Source of the DNA: Balanoglossus misakiensis
Lineage: Eukaryota; Hemichordata
DNA length: 64,000 bases
Assembly: GCA_040954595.2 (NCBI GenBank)
Contig: CM082586.2
Location: forward strand, 5,642,001-5,706,000
Direction: 5' to 3'
Of this stretch, positions 22,969 to 34,861 are shown piece by piece. Both the position numbers and the translations under genes were made by a program. The first letter of the stretch is position 1; every line of letters starts with the position of its first letter. The notes under the pieces are model-generated. The model was given only the letters and a program-made list of their open reading frames with translations, ran no database searches and was not told where the DNA came from.

Positions 22969-25900
22969 TCACTGTACGTCTCTTCTGGAGCCGCTGTAAT
23001 AAATTATCCAGTACGCAATTGCAAAAATAACAAAAATACACATGAAGATAACTCGGCTGAACTTGTCAAGACGATTTCCGACACGAGGCCAATTTGTGCC
23101 TCGGCTCGAAATGCTCGTTCGGCGGGCGTCTTCCGGTGAAATTACGTGTCTTTGCTGCGCATGCGCGGCCGGTGGCTGATGACGGGTGTCCACCGCTGGT
23201 TTGACTGAAGATGACAGTTCTAAATCCCGCGACGGGACGAAGGAAGTCGTTGATATTGATAGGTCCACGTCAGACACACTCAGTGATGGATTTGTTACCT
23301 ATAGGTAGAAAAAACAGCAATGGCCAAGAACATCACTTGGTAGGCGTATGTAGGTCAGTTGATACAGTGACTCCTACAGTGCAGACCGATTTTTTTTTTA
23401 ATTAGTAAACTTGCATTTATCTAATTAACTTCAGAAATCACATATCAGCGAGAGAGAGAGACACGGTGATGGCAACAGACAAATACAAACAGACAGACAG
23501 ACCGACTTACCCCTTTAATATCTTTGGCCTTCTTAACTGTGTCCATAGCATTCCCCGTTTTATGCATGTAATAGACCATTGCGTATTCAAGCAAAGCCAC
23601 AAAGCACATGACTTGGCAGGTAGTCAGCCATATATCAATCGCCTTAGTAAAAGAAGGAAATTTCAATTATTTATTGCTAAAGGAAGTGTCGCAACTATAC
23701 AGTCTTTTCATGCCTCATTGAAAATGCAAATGAGCCATGTCGGCGTCTTATTGTACCTAAATACACTGACTCACAGTAGCCTACAGGCAAAGTCAGTACA
23801 AATGTTTTTGCCAATCAAATTCGATTGAAAAAAACACAAAACACATTTTTTGCATTTACCATTACGTAGGCGACTTTTGGTATTCCGCTTTTGAGCAGAC
23901 TGGTTTGGGTGATGACAGCTAGGAGAGTCGTTATACCGAGTGTTGCTCTGGCGGGCGATCTGGTCGGATCGATCCAAAAGGTAAGCCAGGATATAATGAC
24001 TAGGCCCGTGCTGGGAATGAATGCTTCAAGAAGATAAAATCCCAGGAGACGTTCCAGATGAAAATGAGCTGTTAGGTAGCTGAAGTTTCCTGGAAACAAG
24101 GCAATGGAGCGTATATCATCTCCGACAGTAATTGCCACCATTGGGGTTTCTTATTAATAAATAATGCACATTTGCATGAAATAATGCAGTCTTTTACCTA
24201 GACGTAGGTCTTCTTTCCGAGCGGGAAGAAACCTACGTCTATGTACATGTAATGTGAAACGTGCTGGTACAGTGTTGTGTTGGAAGACCAATCAAATCAT
24301 GTCCTGTTTAAGCCATGGTGTCTCCCGTGTTGAACAAGGGGTGTAAATTAGCGTTCTTCCATTGGTTAAAGGAAAGATCTGAAATATTTAAAATAGTTCT
24401 AAAGATTTCTTAAACCCACCTGGTATGTAAATCTCTACGTCCTCTGTCACCGTGTAACCAGTCAAGATGTACTGAGGCAAAGTAACTGTGGGCTCAGTCT
24501 GCACAGCATGCCAGCCATCTGGCCTGTTCCAGTAGTATGTGACGTCTTCGGTTTTATACGCATCTAGTTCGAAGAGAAATAATAATTGGAAAATAACAAA
24601 ACAGACAGATCAGTAGGGTTACCGCTGGTCGCCGTTGGCCGGGAAGTGGTGTGTACACTTTCGTTTGACTGGTGTTTGATAACTATATGCTTGCTTAGTA
24701 AACATAAAATCTAATTCCGATTCAATGGGGCGTATGATCGAGGATGCGTTTTCAAAAGCATTACTTACATGACATTATTTTAATTCCGCAGTCCTGACGA
24801 TCGAAGGGGAAATCGTCGAGGATCATGTAACACGAGAGAGTCAGTGTCATCCTGTTAGGCATAAGAAATGGGGAAATATTTTAAAATTTTGCGCCACATA
24901 TCGCAGCGTAGAATTTGTTTTACTTTCTCTGATAAATTACTATAATGATAATTGAAGAACTATAACATTATTTATGTCTTGTAAATTTGACCGATAAACA
25001 TACACAAACCTTAAACTGTAAATGATATCACCATTTGGTTTAATGTAGAAAAGCGAATTTTGTTTCGGAGATTCGTGTACAACTTCGTTTTTAGAGTTGA
25101 CAAAGAATGTATCTGGGGTCCAAAATCTCCCTCTGACGTCATCATCGACAGTTATGACAGTCGAGTTGTGTCGTAGTCTAGGATCATGCCAGAACTGCCG
25201 AAAGTAGATGGTAATTGAGTAATCCTGCAAAGACAGTGAACAAAGAGAAAATTATAAGAAACATTGCATTTACATGGAAGGTGCATATGGCATTTTCTGT
25301 GGGGCGCCACCTAGAGGTGATTCGTTTGTACGCATTACTACGATTTTCCTTGAGACAATTTTTGCTCTGAAGGCGGTATGGTGTGATCAGAAATCACGTT
25401 TCATGGTCAATTCGTCGCCAACTTTACCAAACTATCACCCAGCCAAAAATTGGGCAAATAGTGTCTTCCGACACAAGCAATATCAAATGCGAGACCCGTT
25501 TAACTATGTCAACGAGAAATTTGGTGGCAGCCTTATTTAGTTCCATCTTGTGAAAAATGATCAGAGGCGGAGCACTGTACTGATTTATATTCAATACACA
25601 ACTACAAATCCAAGAGGAAATTAACTGTCTTTACATTTGCTGGTATACATACCATATTTGCCTCGGAGACGGAGTGGAAACTCGCTACAAAAATGTTAAC
25701 GCCCATGTCGACAGGTGTACCTTTAATAGAGTGCATTTATTCACTTGTGAATAGAAGAACTATTGTTCCGTCGTGAAATGGTTGATATGATATACATTAT
25801 GTATTCAATGGTCATTCTCTTCCGTCGTTCATCCATTTCGTACCATTTATTATTTATTAACTATCCCTCATTGTCAAATTAATTGTCTTTCCATCTCTCC

Positions 25901-27541
25901 AAACTGATCAAGGCGCGGGTGAAAATGGAATGTTGTGCGCATGCTTACAATTAATAGAACATTGAATATATGTATTGAGCCTAATCATAGCTGTATCATC
26001 AAGAGGGCTGTATTGTCTTCGATTTATGTCGTCACACAAGGCATTTCATTGCGCTGAAATGATAGGCCCGCCAATTAATGACGTCAAAACGTTAATATTT
26101 TAGATGACCCGTTCCTTTTCGGGTCGCCGCAGTTGGTGTTTAGAAATAGATTACTCTCGAAATTAATTAATTTAATGCATATGCATGACCAGCGTTTCCC
26201 CTGGAAACATTTATCATGTTTATCTTCGTCGAGATGCAGATGTTACTTTAAGATGGATGTCGTCCCGTCTGCGGCTTCGTTGCCATCCAGTCAAAATAGG
26301 CTCAGAGTGTAACTGCTTCATCGTGCATCCTTGCAAATAATGTGGTTGTTTACTTTGTGCAGTTTACATCGTACCGTGTAGCCATGGCAAACATTGTTGA
26401 TATAAAAATTGTATTGAGTGGGAACAATGACGATGGTTTGTTTGTAAATAATTAAAGACGCGCATATGCGGTCTTATATGATAAAAAGCAATTTGGAAAG
26501 AATATCCTCTTGAATGTAATGTATATTTCAGAAAAGATTGTCATTGAAGTCGTTATCATTTGCCATGGTGTTATGAGTAACACACGCAACATATTTTACG
26601 TGCAAAGGGAATTAGTTTTGCGATGTTACACAACACGTTAATAACTACAGAAAATAGTAATTGATCCGATAATCTTGTGAATAGGCGTAGTACAAACATA
26701 TCACCGTCCACAAAATAATTGATACATTAATACGTAATGGTTTCATTTCATCTACTTATAAGGAAACATGCTGAGATCATAATGTACTTACAACCGGCAT
26801 TTGGTCGAGTTCGACTGTCGACCTTTGTAACAAGTTCTGCTAATATCAATGAATGGTCTTCCGGCGTTGAGCTATCATCTGGGCCGTAACATTCTATTTC
26901 CTCCGTAACCCTTGTGAACAATATACATATACACAAATAAAACCACAGTTGTGATGTCCCTCCTCTAAATTTTATCAACAGGTATATTCACATTTCTCGT
27001 CATTTATTGTTTTCCTAGAAAATATATTGCCATTAGGATCATGATCAAATTTCAGAGAGTAATATCAGATACTATAATATTAATTATTATTGCGAGGCTT
27101 ATGTTAGCACTCAGCACTAATTACTTTAGTTTACCTAGTGTCTTGTTTTAAGCAGTAATTTCCTAATGGCGGTGCATGAGAGCAATGGAGCAATTCATCT
27201 CCCCGTTTGATAAATGCGAGAGAACATTGATGCAGATAACTTTGTGAGCCCTTCACAAATATTTGCATGTGATGACGGTTTTTTCTCTAGTCTTTTGATC
27301 GCTGAGCCGGACTACTATACCAATATCCATTTTAAATTACGTGCGTTAAAACAACCAGCACATCTCGAACAGGGGAATCACGCGAATCAACGTCTCGCAG
27401 GCAACGATATGACAGTCGATAAAGTAAATGCATTGCTTGGTGTTATTACGATATGTTTTGCACTTACCCAAGGACTGAACAGAAGCAAACCAACAAAATG
27501 GTCGCCAGATACGCTGGTTGAAGAGATTTCGAGCAAAACAT
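22969..27541 (-). CDS. R3: GlyR/GABA-A-like anion-channel Cys-loop receptor subunit (complete)
   Basis: Exons on the minus strand: 27541-27468, 26910-26792, 25720-25653, 25224-25010, 24851-24769, 24563-24420, 24089-23860, 23642-23511, 23298-22969. They total 1395 nt and 464 aa, in phase throughout. A signal peptide is followed by an acidic linker and the agonist domain (loop D FRQFW Arg kept). The Cys loop runs from Cys166 to Cys180 (DDFPFDRQ core). Pro280-Ala281-Arg282 precedes an M2 of LGITTLLAVITQ with Leu at 17'. M3 starts at 312, and M4 follows a Ser-rich intracellular loop. Loop C keeps Tyr-x-x-Gly-Asn-Phe but has no disulfide. The loop B Glu that contacts the agonist amine in GlyR and GABA-A is Met (24775-24773). 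R4, its neighbour on the same strand, is the closest paralogue. A channel role is well supported; the ligand is unknown. Confidence 0.92.
24199..24241. repeat. Short near-perfect hairpin in R3 intron
   Basis: TAGACGTAGGT pairs perfectly with ACCTACGTCTA. Inward, a TTCTT/AAGAA segment and a CC/GG pair extend the stem to about 18 base pairs with two bulges and a loop around GAGC. It lies in the intron between the loop C and M1-M2 exons. Confidence 0.7.
25721..26791 (-). other. R3 intron 2
   Basis: This intron of about 1.1 kb is AT-rich and has nothing recognisable. Its donor, T|GTAAGTACATT, is very strong. Confidence 0.6.
27468..27541 (-). CDS. R3 exon 1: signal peptide
   Basis: ATG starts 24 codons with the hydrophobic core LATILLVCFCSVL, ending in phase 2 at GG|GTAAGTGC. 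Joining to 26910 gives Gly and then the Val-Thr-Glu-Glu N-terminus. Length and phase match the signal exons of the paralogues. Confidence 0.85.
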
Positions 27542-28646
27542 GTCGGTTGCCAAATAGGTCTTCGGTAGAGTTAACGTCACGGCCGCGTTTGAGGTGACTA
27601 GGGTGGGACGCAAAACGTTAACTTTTTACGCATGCGTGGATATCAATTACTAACCACCGTTCGACAGGTTCGCTGCGTGTGATCGCGCATTTTCTCCCTC
27701 ACAGGAATATTATATATGCAAGTATCCAGTTTCAAGGCGAATTAAAACAGTTTGGGTTGATTTCTTAGGTACTATAGGTACTATATCCATGCTGTTTTGG
27801 GTAATATGGCTTTCAAGTTAGTGTAACCTTAATTTTGTGACGAAAATTGTACTTCATAATATATATTATATATTGATTCCTTCTGCATTTCCTGTTCTGT
27901 GATAACGTTCTTACTGAGGTGGAGTTGGAAGTCGTCTGCACTTCATATGTGCGACTTTTCTGTATTATAAACACATCATCGTCACAATTACTTTCGATAT
28001 GAATTTTCTCTAAGTAGATTTTCTCTGAAATGTTCTTGAGGGCGTACATTCGATCATAGGATCACTTCCAAGTTGTGGAAGTGGCGATAGGGTTCGACAG
28101 CTCGACTCTAGCCACGTGTAGTGTTGTAATTACATGTATTTTATTGAGCAACTTTCCCATCGTCATTATTGTACACCAGGCTTGTACCACCGAATTGGCT
28201 TTGAAATTAGTAGTGGCATCCCGATACAGTGTGCGTTCAGCGTGTGTGAGCGATTCCTTAAACAGGCACATGCCATATATGAAAGAGATTGTGATGGGGC
28301 ACTGTCTATTTCACGTAATGACAACATGCAGTGCAGACTGAAATTGCGTGGTCTCAAATTCTGTAACTTAAAACACAGGCCTACTATATATTCTTAAACT
28401 TAATGAGCAAATGGAATATTAGTGCCTCTCATTATACGTGGTGATACAAGGTGTCCAGAATGAATTAACGTGCATCATGCAATGTGCTTCCTATTCAAGT
28501 ATCGGTTGAGCCTTAGCACAATAATGTTGAGATTGAAAGCCTGAGAAGAAGAGTGACAATACAAATATACAGTAATGGCTACAGGCTTCCTAGAAACATG
28601 TTTAAGACTTTGTTAAAAGTATTTTTTTAGGAAGATCCGTGAAAAG
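27542..28646. other. Intergenic between R4 3' end and R3 5' end
   Basis: About 1.1 kb separates the R4 stop from the R3 start, both on the minus strand. It should contain the R3 promoter and the R4 3'UTR. I saw no clear TATA box or poly(A) signal. Confidence 0.45.
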
Positions 28647-31584
28647 TTAGTAATAAAAAGGCAATGCGAGATAATAAAATATCATCCAGAAAATCACATC
28701 GAATATCACTAACGCGGTTAAAAACAAAACTCTGCTGCATCTATCAATTATACACCCAATTCTTATTAAGTCGCATTCTGAAAACCTTCCATTACGAGCT
28801 ACGGCGCTTGTATTGTGTGGCTGTGTTGACGAAGAATGCATCTCCAAATCCGTGTTCTTGTTCCCGGATACCAAGGAGGTTGTTGACATTGTTTTATTAC
28901 CACCCATGGTCGCGTTGGAAGAGTCACCTTCACTTGTGATCTGATAAAATGATAAAACGTAAATGATTGTACAACAATAATGTAGAATGTACAGGATGTG
29001 TACCATTTACCCCTAGGCGGGCGTGGTCTGTAAATTCCACACTATATATCTTCAAAAAAAACCAAATAACACTAAGTGTCGCTAAGAAATTCTAGAATTA
29101 ACGTTGTTTGCACCCGTATAACTGTAGTGTTATTTATATGCCCCAAAAAATGTTCACTCGCGAAAATGACCAGATTAAAAGCCAGTTAGCTTTCCATGAC
29201 TTAGATGTAAACTTAAAGCAACTGACGGGCCAAGCCTATACCTCTAATCGTTTTCTCCCTCTTCCTTCCTTTGCCTTTCTTTCGCCTTCTCGGCACAGGA
29301 AGTATACAAATGTGTACTCCAACAAGGTCACGAATACCAGGAATTGACACGCCGCCAGCCATATATCCAATGCCTAAGACAAGAAAACTCATCCGTCATG
29401 GTTTCAGTGACATATTAATATTTAAACAGTCTAAGAGGTTTCGACAAAGTCACACGGGCACTGGTCGCCATCTTCCATGTTTTTTCTTAGTACTTGAGAG
29501 GTGGGACATGATAGTACATGTAATGTCTTAGTACATGAACACGTGTTTTGTAAATCAAAAAGTTCGTTCATTTAATTGAACTATATTGACACTTACCGTT
29601 ACGTAGGCAACCTTAGGTATTTCGCCTTTTAGCAAACTGGACTGCGTGAGGAGGGCGAGGAAAGTTGTAATGCCAAGTGTTGCTCTTGCGGGTGAATTGA
29701 TAGGATCTATCCAGAAGGTCAGCCAGGAAACGATGACTAGCGCACTGCTGGGAATAAACGCTTCCAGTATGTAGAACCCAAGTTGTCGTTGGAGATGAAA
29801 CTGTACCGTTAGGCGGCTGAAGTTACCTTGTAGAGACGGAAACGACCGATTAGCCCTTTCACCACCATGGTTCAGTCCAAACGCACTGTTTCTTATGGTA
29901 AAGTTGGACGTCTTAACAGGGAACTGGGGTGAACGAGTTAGGGGAGGGAGGGTCTATGATACATATGTGCTATACATACACACATAATGCCTTGTCTTGT
30001 TGGTAAATACAGTATGGATTTACATCATATTTTGAGTCTGACCATTTCAGAATATTACAGATTGGGATACTTAGTACATAATTATATCTCGTTTCTATGG
30101 TATATACCTGGGATATACTCGAGAGTCTCGTCTATCTTTGTAAAACCTTGTATATGGTATTGAGGCAGCGTGACTGTGTCTTCTAGTTGAACAGCGTTAT
30201 CAGTATTGCCGATTCCAAGCCATCGTAGTACAATGTTTTCGGTTGAGTGGGCATCTGTAACGATTATATAATGAATGTTAAACTAGTTTATGTGACAATT
30301 TGTCAGTAGAAACTTAATCTCTCCCACTACCTTCTAATACTTACATGAGATAATCCTCATTCCACAAGTTTGTTGATCAAATGGAAAGTTGTGTAGGTCC
30401 ATGTCGCATGAAAGGAGAAGGGTCATTCTACAAGTAAAGGAAAAAAATGTATGAATCTGCAGCTGACATATACCAACCGTGCAGTGAGACGCCTTGAGCG
30501 GCTCGAGTTGCTACTCAGATGTAATGATGCACGCTTTTCATAAATCTAGCGCCCTCATGCAACCATCATGAATTTGAACTCAAAGCGAGGTCAACTGGGA
30601 AAACCCCTTGATGTGATTGGTCAACTATTCCCATTGGTCTCGCGCATGATGGCGCTAGACTTATGAAAAGGGTGTATTAAGATGGTACCCACCTCGTACT
30701 GTAAAACACATCTCCGTTGGGATGTATCATAAAAAGGGCGTTGAGCTTAGGTGTGACGTGAGTGATTGTAGATTTTGAATGAGGAAAGTAAGTGTCCGGA
30801 GTCCAGTACTTTTGGCTGACGTCACCATTAACGGTTATGGCTGAAAAGTTATGACGTAGTCTTGGATCATTCCACAGCTGACGGAGGTAGATTATGGTTG
30901 AATAATCCTGCGGATCCGAAAAGTATAACATATGTGCATTAGCTGTAGTTTTCAATATGGATACTAACACACAGAAGTTATGTATATATTTTAATGGGCG
31001 CTATACCTGTTTTCCTTTTAATTTTTTGTGAAACAATTCTTACAAGTTACAAGTGACGTTTTACTAGTTCAGACTTGAAAAGATCACTTAGACGTAGACT
31101 AGTGTGCTATTTCAGAACTAAATAATCAATAACGATATTCCGGAAATCATTGTAATCTTTTAATGTAATTTCACGAAGTTAATGTAAATTAGACATTGCA
31201 TCGATAGGGCAAATGTGCATGACAACGCCACGAGTAAAGTCAATGTTTTCCTGCTGATAAAAAGACAAAACATTAATTAGTTTCACTAATAGCAACCGCA
31301 TTAAGTATTCGAAGGAACTGATGCGTAAAGTTATGTAATCACGAGTCTAAGTAAACCGTTTATGAATACAGCGATTTGTATCAAACCTACCATGTCAGTC
31401 TCCGATACCGAATAAAAACTCTCCACGTATATGCCAATCTGGATGTCTACAGGAGGGCCTGCAAAGAAAGTTACTATTTCAGAACACAAATTGGTATTGC
31501 ACCCTCTAAATTAACATACATCATCATCATTATCTTCATCATCATCATCGTCGTCGTTGTCACGATCATCGTCATCGTCACCAT

Positions 31585-31665
<81 letters not shown>

Positions 31666-32698
31666 AACTCACCACCAGCATTGGGTCTTATTCGATAGTC
31701 TTCACCTTCGAGGAATGCATGAACGTTTGACGTCGGTGACTCTGTAGTTTCGGTCCGTTGGCTGTCGTTTCCTGCATTGCTGTATTAAAATATCCACATG
31801 AATATAAAAAAAGATTACATTATAACCTATATTCAACATTCTAAGGTGGTTTGTTGCACCACTGCGTAATTGAAGATGTCAGAATGTGTAGGCCTGAGTA
31901 TACATGTAGACACTCTAAATCAAGAGAAGTAGAATATCCCCATGTATAATCAATGCGCCTCTATATTTATAAACTGATTCAAGATGTATTCTACATTTAT
32001 ATATGGTGGATCACAAAATTAAATCCATGGAAACAACAAATTAATATTATATAATTTCACGAGTACAGTGCACAATACAATAAACAAATAAGGGTCATTT
32101 CAATTGAGGGAAAAATCGCGTGTTATTTATTTGAGTGTGAATTATATTGTCCCAATCAAATGTGTACAACAAGTTGGAAACGGAATGACAGATCTTTGCG
32201 GGTAGAATGATAAACCAGGGGCGAGGCTGCGCTGTAAAGAAGCCGGCACTGAAAATCCCAAGAGTAGTCGGTTCAATACAGAAGCTAGGTGTTAGAGTGG
32301 TAGGGGGTATTACTGTTGGGGAAAAGAAGCTGGTAGGAAAATGCAAAGTAAGCGGTTATTTTGGCTGGCTGCCGACTCTTATTTTCAGTCCAGTGCACGT
32401 GTGTGTCAAGCATTCATTATCATTGGCATGGTCTTAATTTAGAATTTGCAATGAAACAAGTGGCGTTCATGAGCAGGATTGTAATGCGGGAGTGAAGAAC
32501 CTGAAACGTTCTTTCAATAAATATTAATTTCCCTGGCATGATCAGAAAGGTTGCCTATTGTTGATTGCAGTGGTTAATGTGTATTGTAGAGAATCGGCTT
32601 GCTGAGTAACTAACCTTGAATTAAATATGCTCAACTCACCACAGTACTTGGTGCTGGCACAAGATAAACATCATCAACACGGACATCATTGTTGTCAT
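28647..32698 (-). CDS. R4: GlyR/GABA-A-like anion-channel Cys-loop receptor subunit (complete)
   Basis: Exons on the minus strand: 32698-32640, 31779-31673, 31458-31391, 30907-30693, 30427-30345, 30254-30108, 29826-29597, 29373-29242, 28940-28647. They total 1335 nt and 444 aa, in phase throughout. A Met-rich signal peptide precedes the agonist domain (loop D LRQLW Arg kept). The Cys loop runs from Cys157 to Cys171 (HNFPFDQQ core). Pro272-Ala273-Arg274 marks the anion filter, and M2 is LGITTFLALLTQ. The M3 exon begins ALDIW and ends in a basic Arg/Lys-rich stretch. The last exon has a Ser/Thr/Asn-rich loop and M4. Loop B has Ile where GlyR/GABA-A have Glu (30351-30349), and the following aromatic pair is Tyr-Ala-His rather than Tyr-Ala-Tyr. 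Loop C keeps Tyr-x-x-Gly-Asn-Phe. R3 is the closest paralogue in this window. Confidence 0.91.
30108..30254 (-). CDS. R4 exon 6: loop B/C exon
   Basis: This 147-nt exon, phase 1 to phase 1, encodes the segment between the Cys loop and M1, with the conserved LPQY turn. It is the longest version of this exon in the cluster (132-147 nt), so loop F/C length varies among the paralogues. Confidence 0.85.
30527..30677. mobile_element. MITE-like foldback element in R4 intron 4
   Basis: The left arm 30530-30560 and right arm 30644-30674 are inverted copies of 31 nt with about three mismatches, sharing CTTTTCATAA and TCTAGCGCC. The intervening 83 bp also folds back in part (GAGGTCAACTGGGAA against its inverse near 30628). 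TAA flanks both sides and may be the target duplication. There is no coding capacity, so it is a non-autonomous element. Confidence 0.7.
31586..31665. repeat. (ATC)n microsatellite abutting an R4 splice donor
   Basis: About 26 uninterrupted ATC units run up to eight bases from the donor of R4 exon 2 (GTGAGTT on the minus strand). A degenerate ATC/GTC zone continues left to about 31521. Confidence 0.95.
31780..32639 (-). other. R4 intron 1
   Basis: This 0.86-kb intron holds an 83-codon minus-strand open frame at 32346-32095 with a Thr/Pro-rich start, but no supported splice sites in the right phase. Confidence 0.55.
32640..32698 (-). CDS. R4 exon 1: signal peptide
   Basis: ATG starts 19 codons (core MMSVLMMFILC) and ends in phase 2 at TG|GTGAGT. 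Joining to 31779 completes Cys and reads into Asn-Ala-Gly. Phase and position match the other signal exons. A second open frame also crosses this segment, so the assignment rests on splice phase and hydrophobicity. Confidence 0.75.
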
Positions 32699-32989
32699 CG
32701 TGTGTGTATGCGCGCCCGTCAAACTGCGACCTGGGTCCCGTTTCTCCGATTCTATCGAAGCAGTCACCAACGTATACTAATACACTGACAATGCTGGTGC
32801 AACGGACGTATCGCCTCTTCATGCGCAATTTGTTTAGAAATATCACATTCTATAAAGTCATTTGTTGGGTGTAATTACTCATTGTATGAAATCGCGCATG
32901 CGTTACAGCTATTTATGAATTTATAGCGCACGATTTTCTGATGGGTTACTTGATGCATTGCCAAACATTTCAAAAAGCAAACCTCTGAT

Positions 32990-33153
32990 TCGTTCGTTCG
33001 TTCGTGCATTCATTCATTCATCCATCCATCCATCCACTAATCCAGTCAGTCATCGTTCGTTCGTTCGTTCGTTCATTCATTCATCCATCCATCCATCCAT
33101 CCATCCATCCACTAATACAGTCAGTCAGTCAGTCAGTCAGTCAGTCAGTCAGT
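32990..33153. repeat. Compound microsatellite, two tandem copies of an ordered block
   Basis: The order GTTC, ATTC, ATCC, then ACTAAT(C/A)CAGTCAGT occurs twice (32990-33051 and 33055-33153). In the second copy the CAGT run has expanded to about nine units. Confidence 0.9.
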
Positions 33154-34713
33154 CTGTCCAGCTGCCTGTCAGTGTTTGCTTGACTATACATGACCACTGA
33201 TCTGTCTAAGGGCCAATTTAACTGTGTGCAGTCGATATCTCAAGAATAAAGTCGTCTTCCTTTTTTGACGACACGCCAAGATAGCGAGCATTGCATTTCT
33301 AATGTGTCTGTCTACCACAACGAGTCAAAATAGCCGAAAGGGATTCTCTTTGTCTGAGGTTAAAATTAAAAAGGGCGGAATTAGCTGATTAATTTTTAAT
33401 TTAAAAAAAAATAAAAAATAAATCAACTGTTAAACCAGCATGTGATGTATACCCTGGCTTAGAGAAAGAGACAAACTGAAAGTGAAATATAATACTAAAA
33501 TGAGCTAAAACGAGAAATTGACACCATTTACCAAATAGGTCCAAATCTGTCAGAAAATAATCCAAAAGGTTGTAATTGTCATAGCTACACACATTATACT
33601 GTGTTACAGTGAAGATCCTTAGTTCTAATGATGTTATTTTATCCTCAAATTTCGTCTGGTTGATATGTGGTAGACTCTCCCGATTAAATTTATGTCACGC
33701 TGAAACGATGTTATATATATATATCACATGAAGCGTGGGTAATTAAATTGATTAAAAGTGAATTAGAGGTGAACAGAAAGAGAATGGTTTGGCCCCATTC
33801 ATCATTTCTTAAGCGACATTTCATGAAATATTCACAAGCCTTTAACAATAACACGTAGCACATGTTTAATTGCTTTTCAATGATATGACCTTTGCCAATA
33901 TGTGATAGTTTTTTTCTTTTCTGAGGATCGCATCGTTGTAATGTGCAACCAGCATAAACACAGTGTCAACGGGTCACATGCAGCCGAATACGTCAAATCA
34001 GTTATGTTTTGCAAGCATTAACCTGATGGCAAGGACGAGGAAAATCTAGACCATCAAAACAGTGGATACCTTTCAAACTGGTTGTACTAAAATGGGGTCC
34101 AGTCTTCTGTTGTCGTTTTTGACTTCACTGTCTCTGTGTACGTCATAATCCCGTCAACGCCATACGTGTAATTCTTTTCTTACTCCGGAGATTTCAAGTG
34201 ACGCGCCAATTTGTATACATAGGGGCCGGTGGCCTATATTGTATCCGAATAAAGTATTGATTATTTACTGTCCAAATTTAGGTGAAGGTGAATGTCTACT
34301 ATAAATTGAAAATATTTAAGTTTTCCTGATGTGGAATAGTAATACACATTTGAAATGCTGTTTTTTTATCTCCATTTGCAATTGTCCATTGCTTGCTTGC
34401 AAGGGATACTAGGTATATACATTCTCATGTTTTATATTGGAACATTGATCGTTTAGCGCCAACATAAAAAGGCACAACCGCCACCAATCTTGAATACAAT
34501 GATGTCGCCACATTTGCCGTTGGATAATATGTTCGGATATAGGCCTAGCGCTCATATATAGAACTCTGTAGTTACGATGAAGGCAGCTTGACTGACCACG
34601 ATGATTGTGGAAAATGTCTTTCGGCATTCAGTTCCTCTTTTAACCATTCTAATGCGGTGAGGATTTAAATCAGCCTCTCAGTTCTTCTATCTGAATAATA
34701 AAAATCACCATCA

Positions 34714-34743
34714 CATCATCATCATCATCATCATCATCATCAT
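34714..34743. repeat. (CAT)n microsatellite
   Basis: About ten CAT units lie just downstream of the acidic membrane protein gene. Confidence 0.9.
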
Positions 34744-34861
34744 AAGGACCTGTCAACGACTACGAATGACCACATTGGGGACACAACTATTTTGCCTGGC
34801 CGCGTTCTGAAAATGTGTAATTCATTTGCTTAGATTTATAGTTGCCATGGTATCTGTACCT

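Larger units (their letters stand above)
32699..34861. other. Intergenic: R4 promoter side and 3' flank of the acidic membrane protein gene
   Basis: This stretch contains the compound microsatellite at 32990-33153 and a (CAT)n at 34714-34743. Otherwise it is AT-rich sequence with no recognisable gene. Confidence 0.5.

Noticed and set aside
31474-31665. Open frame of repeated Met/Ile
   Set aside because: It is the translation of the (ATC)n microsatellite inside an R4 intron.
32990-33153. CRISPR-like regular repeats
   Set aside because: The units are 4 bp microsatellites with no unique spacers, in animal DNA.
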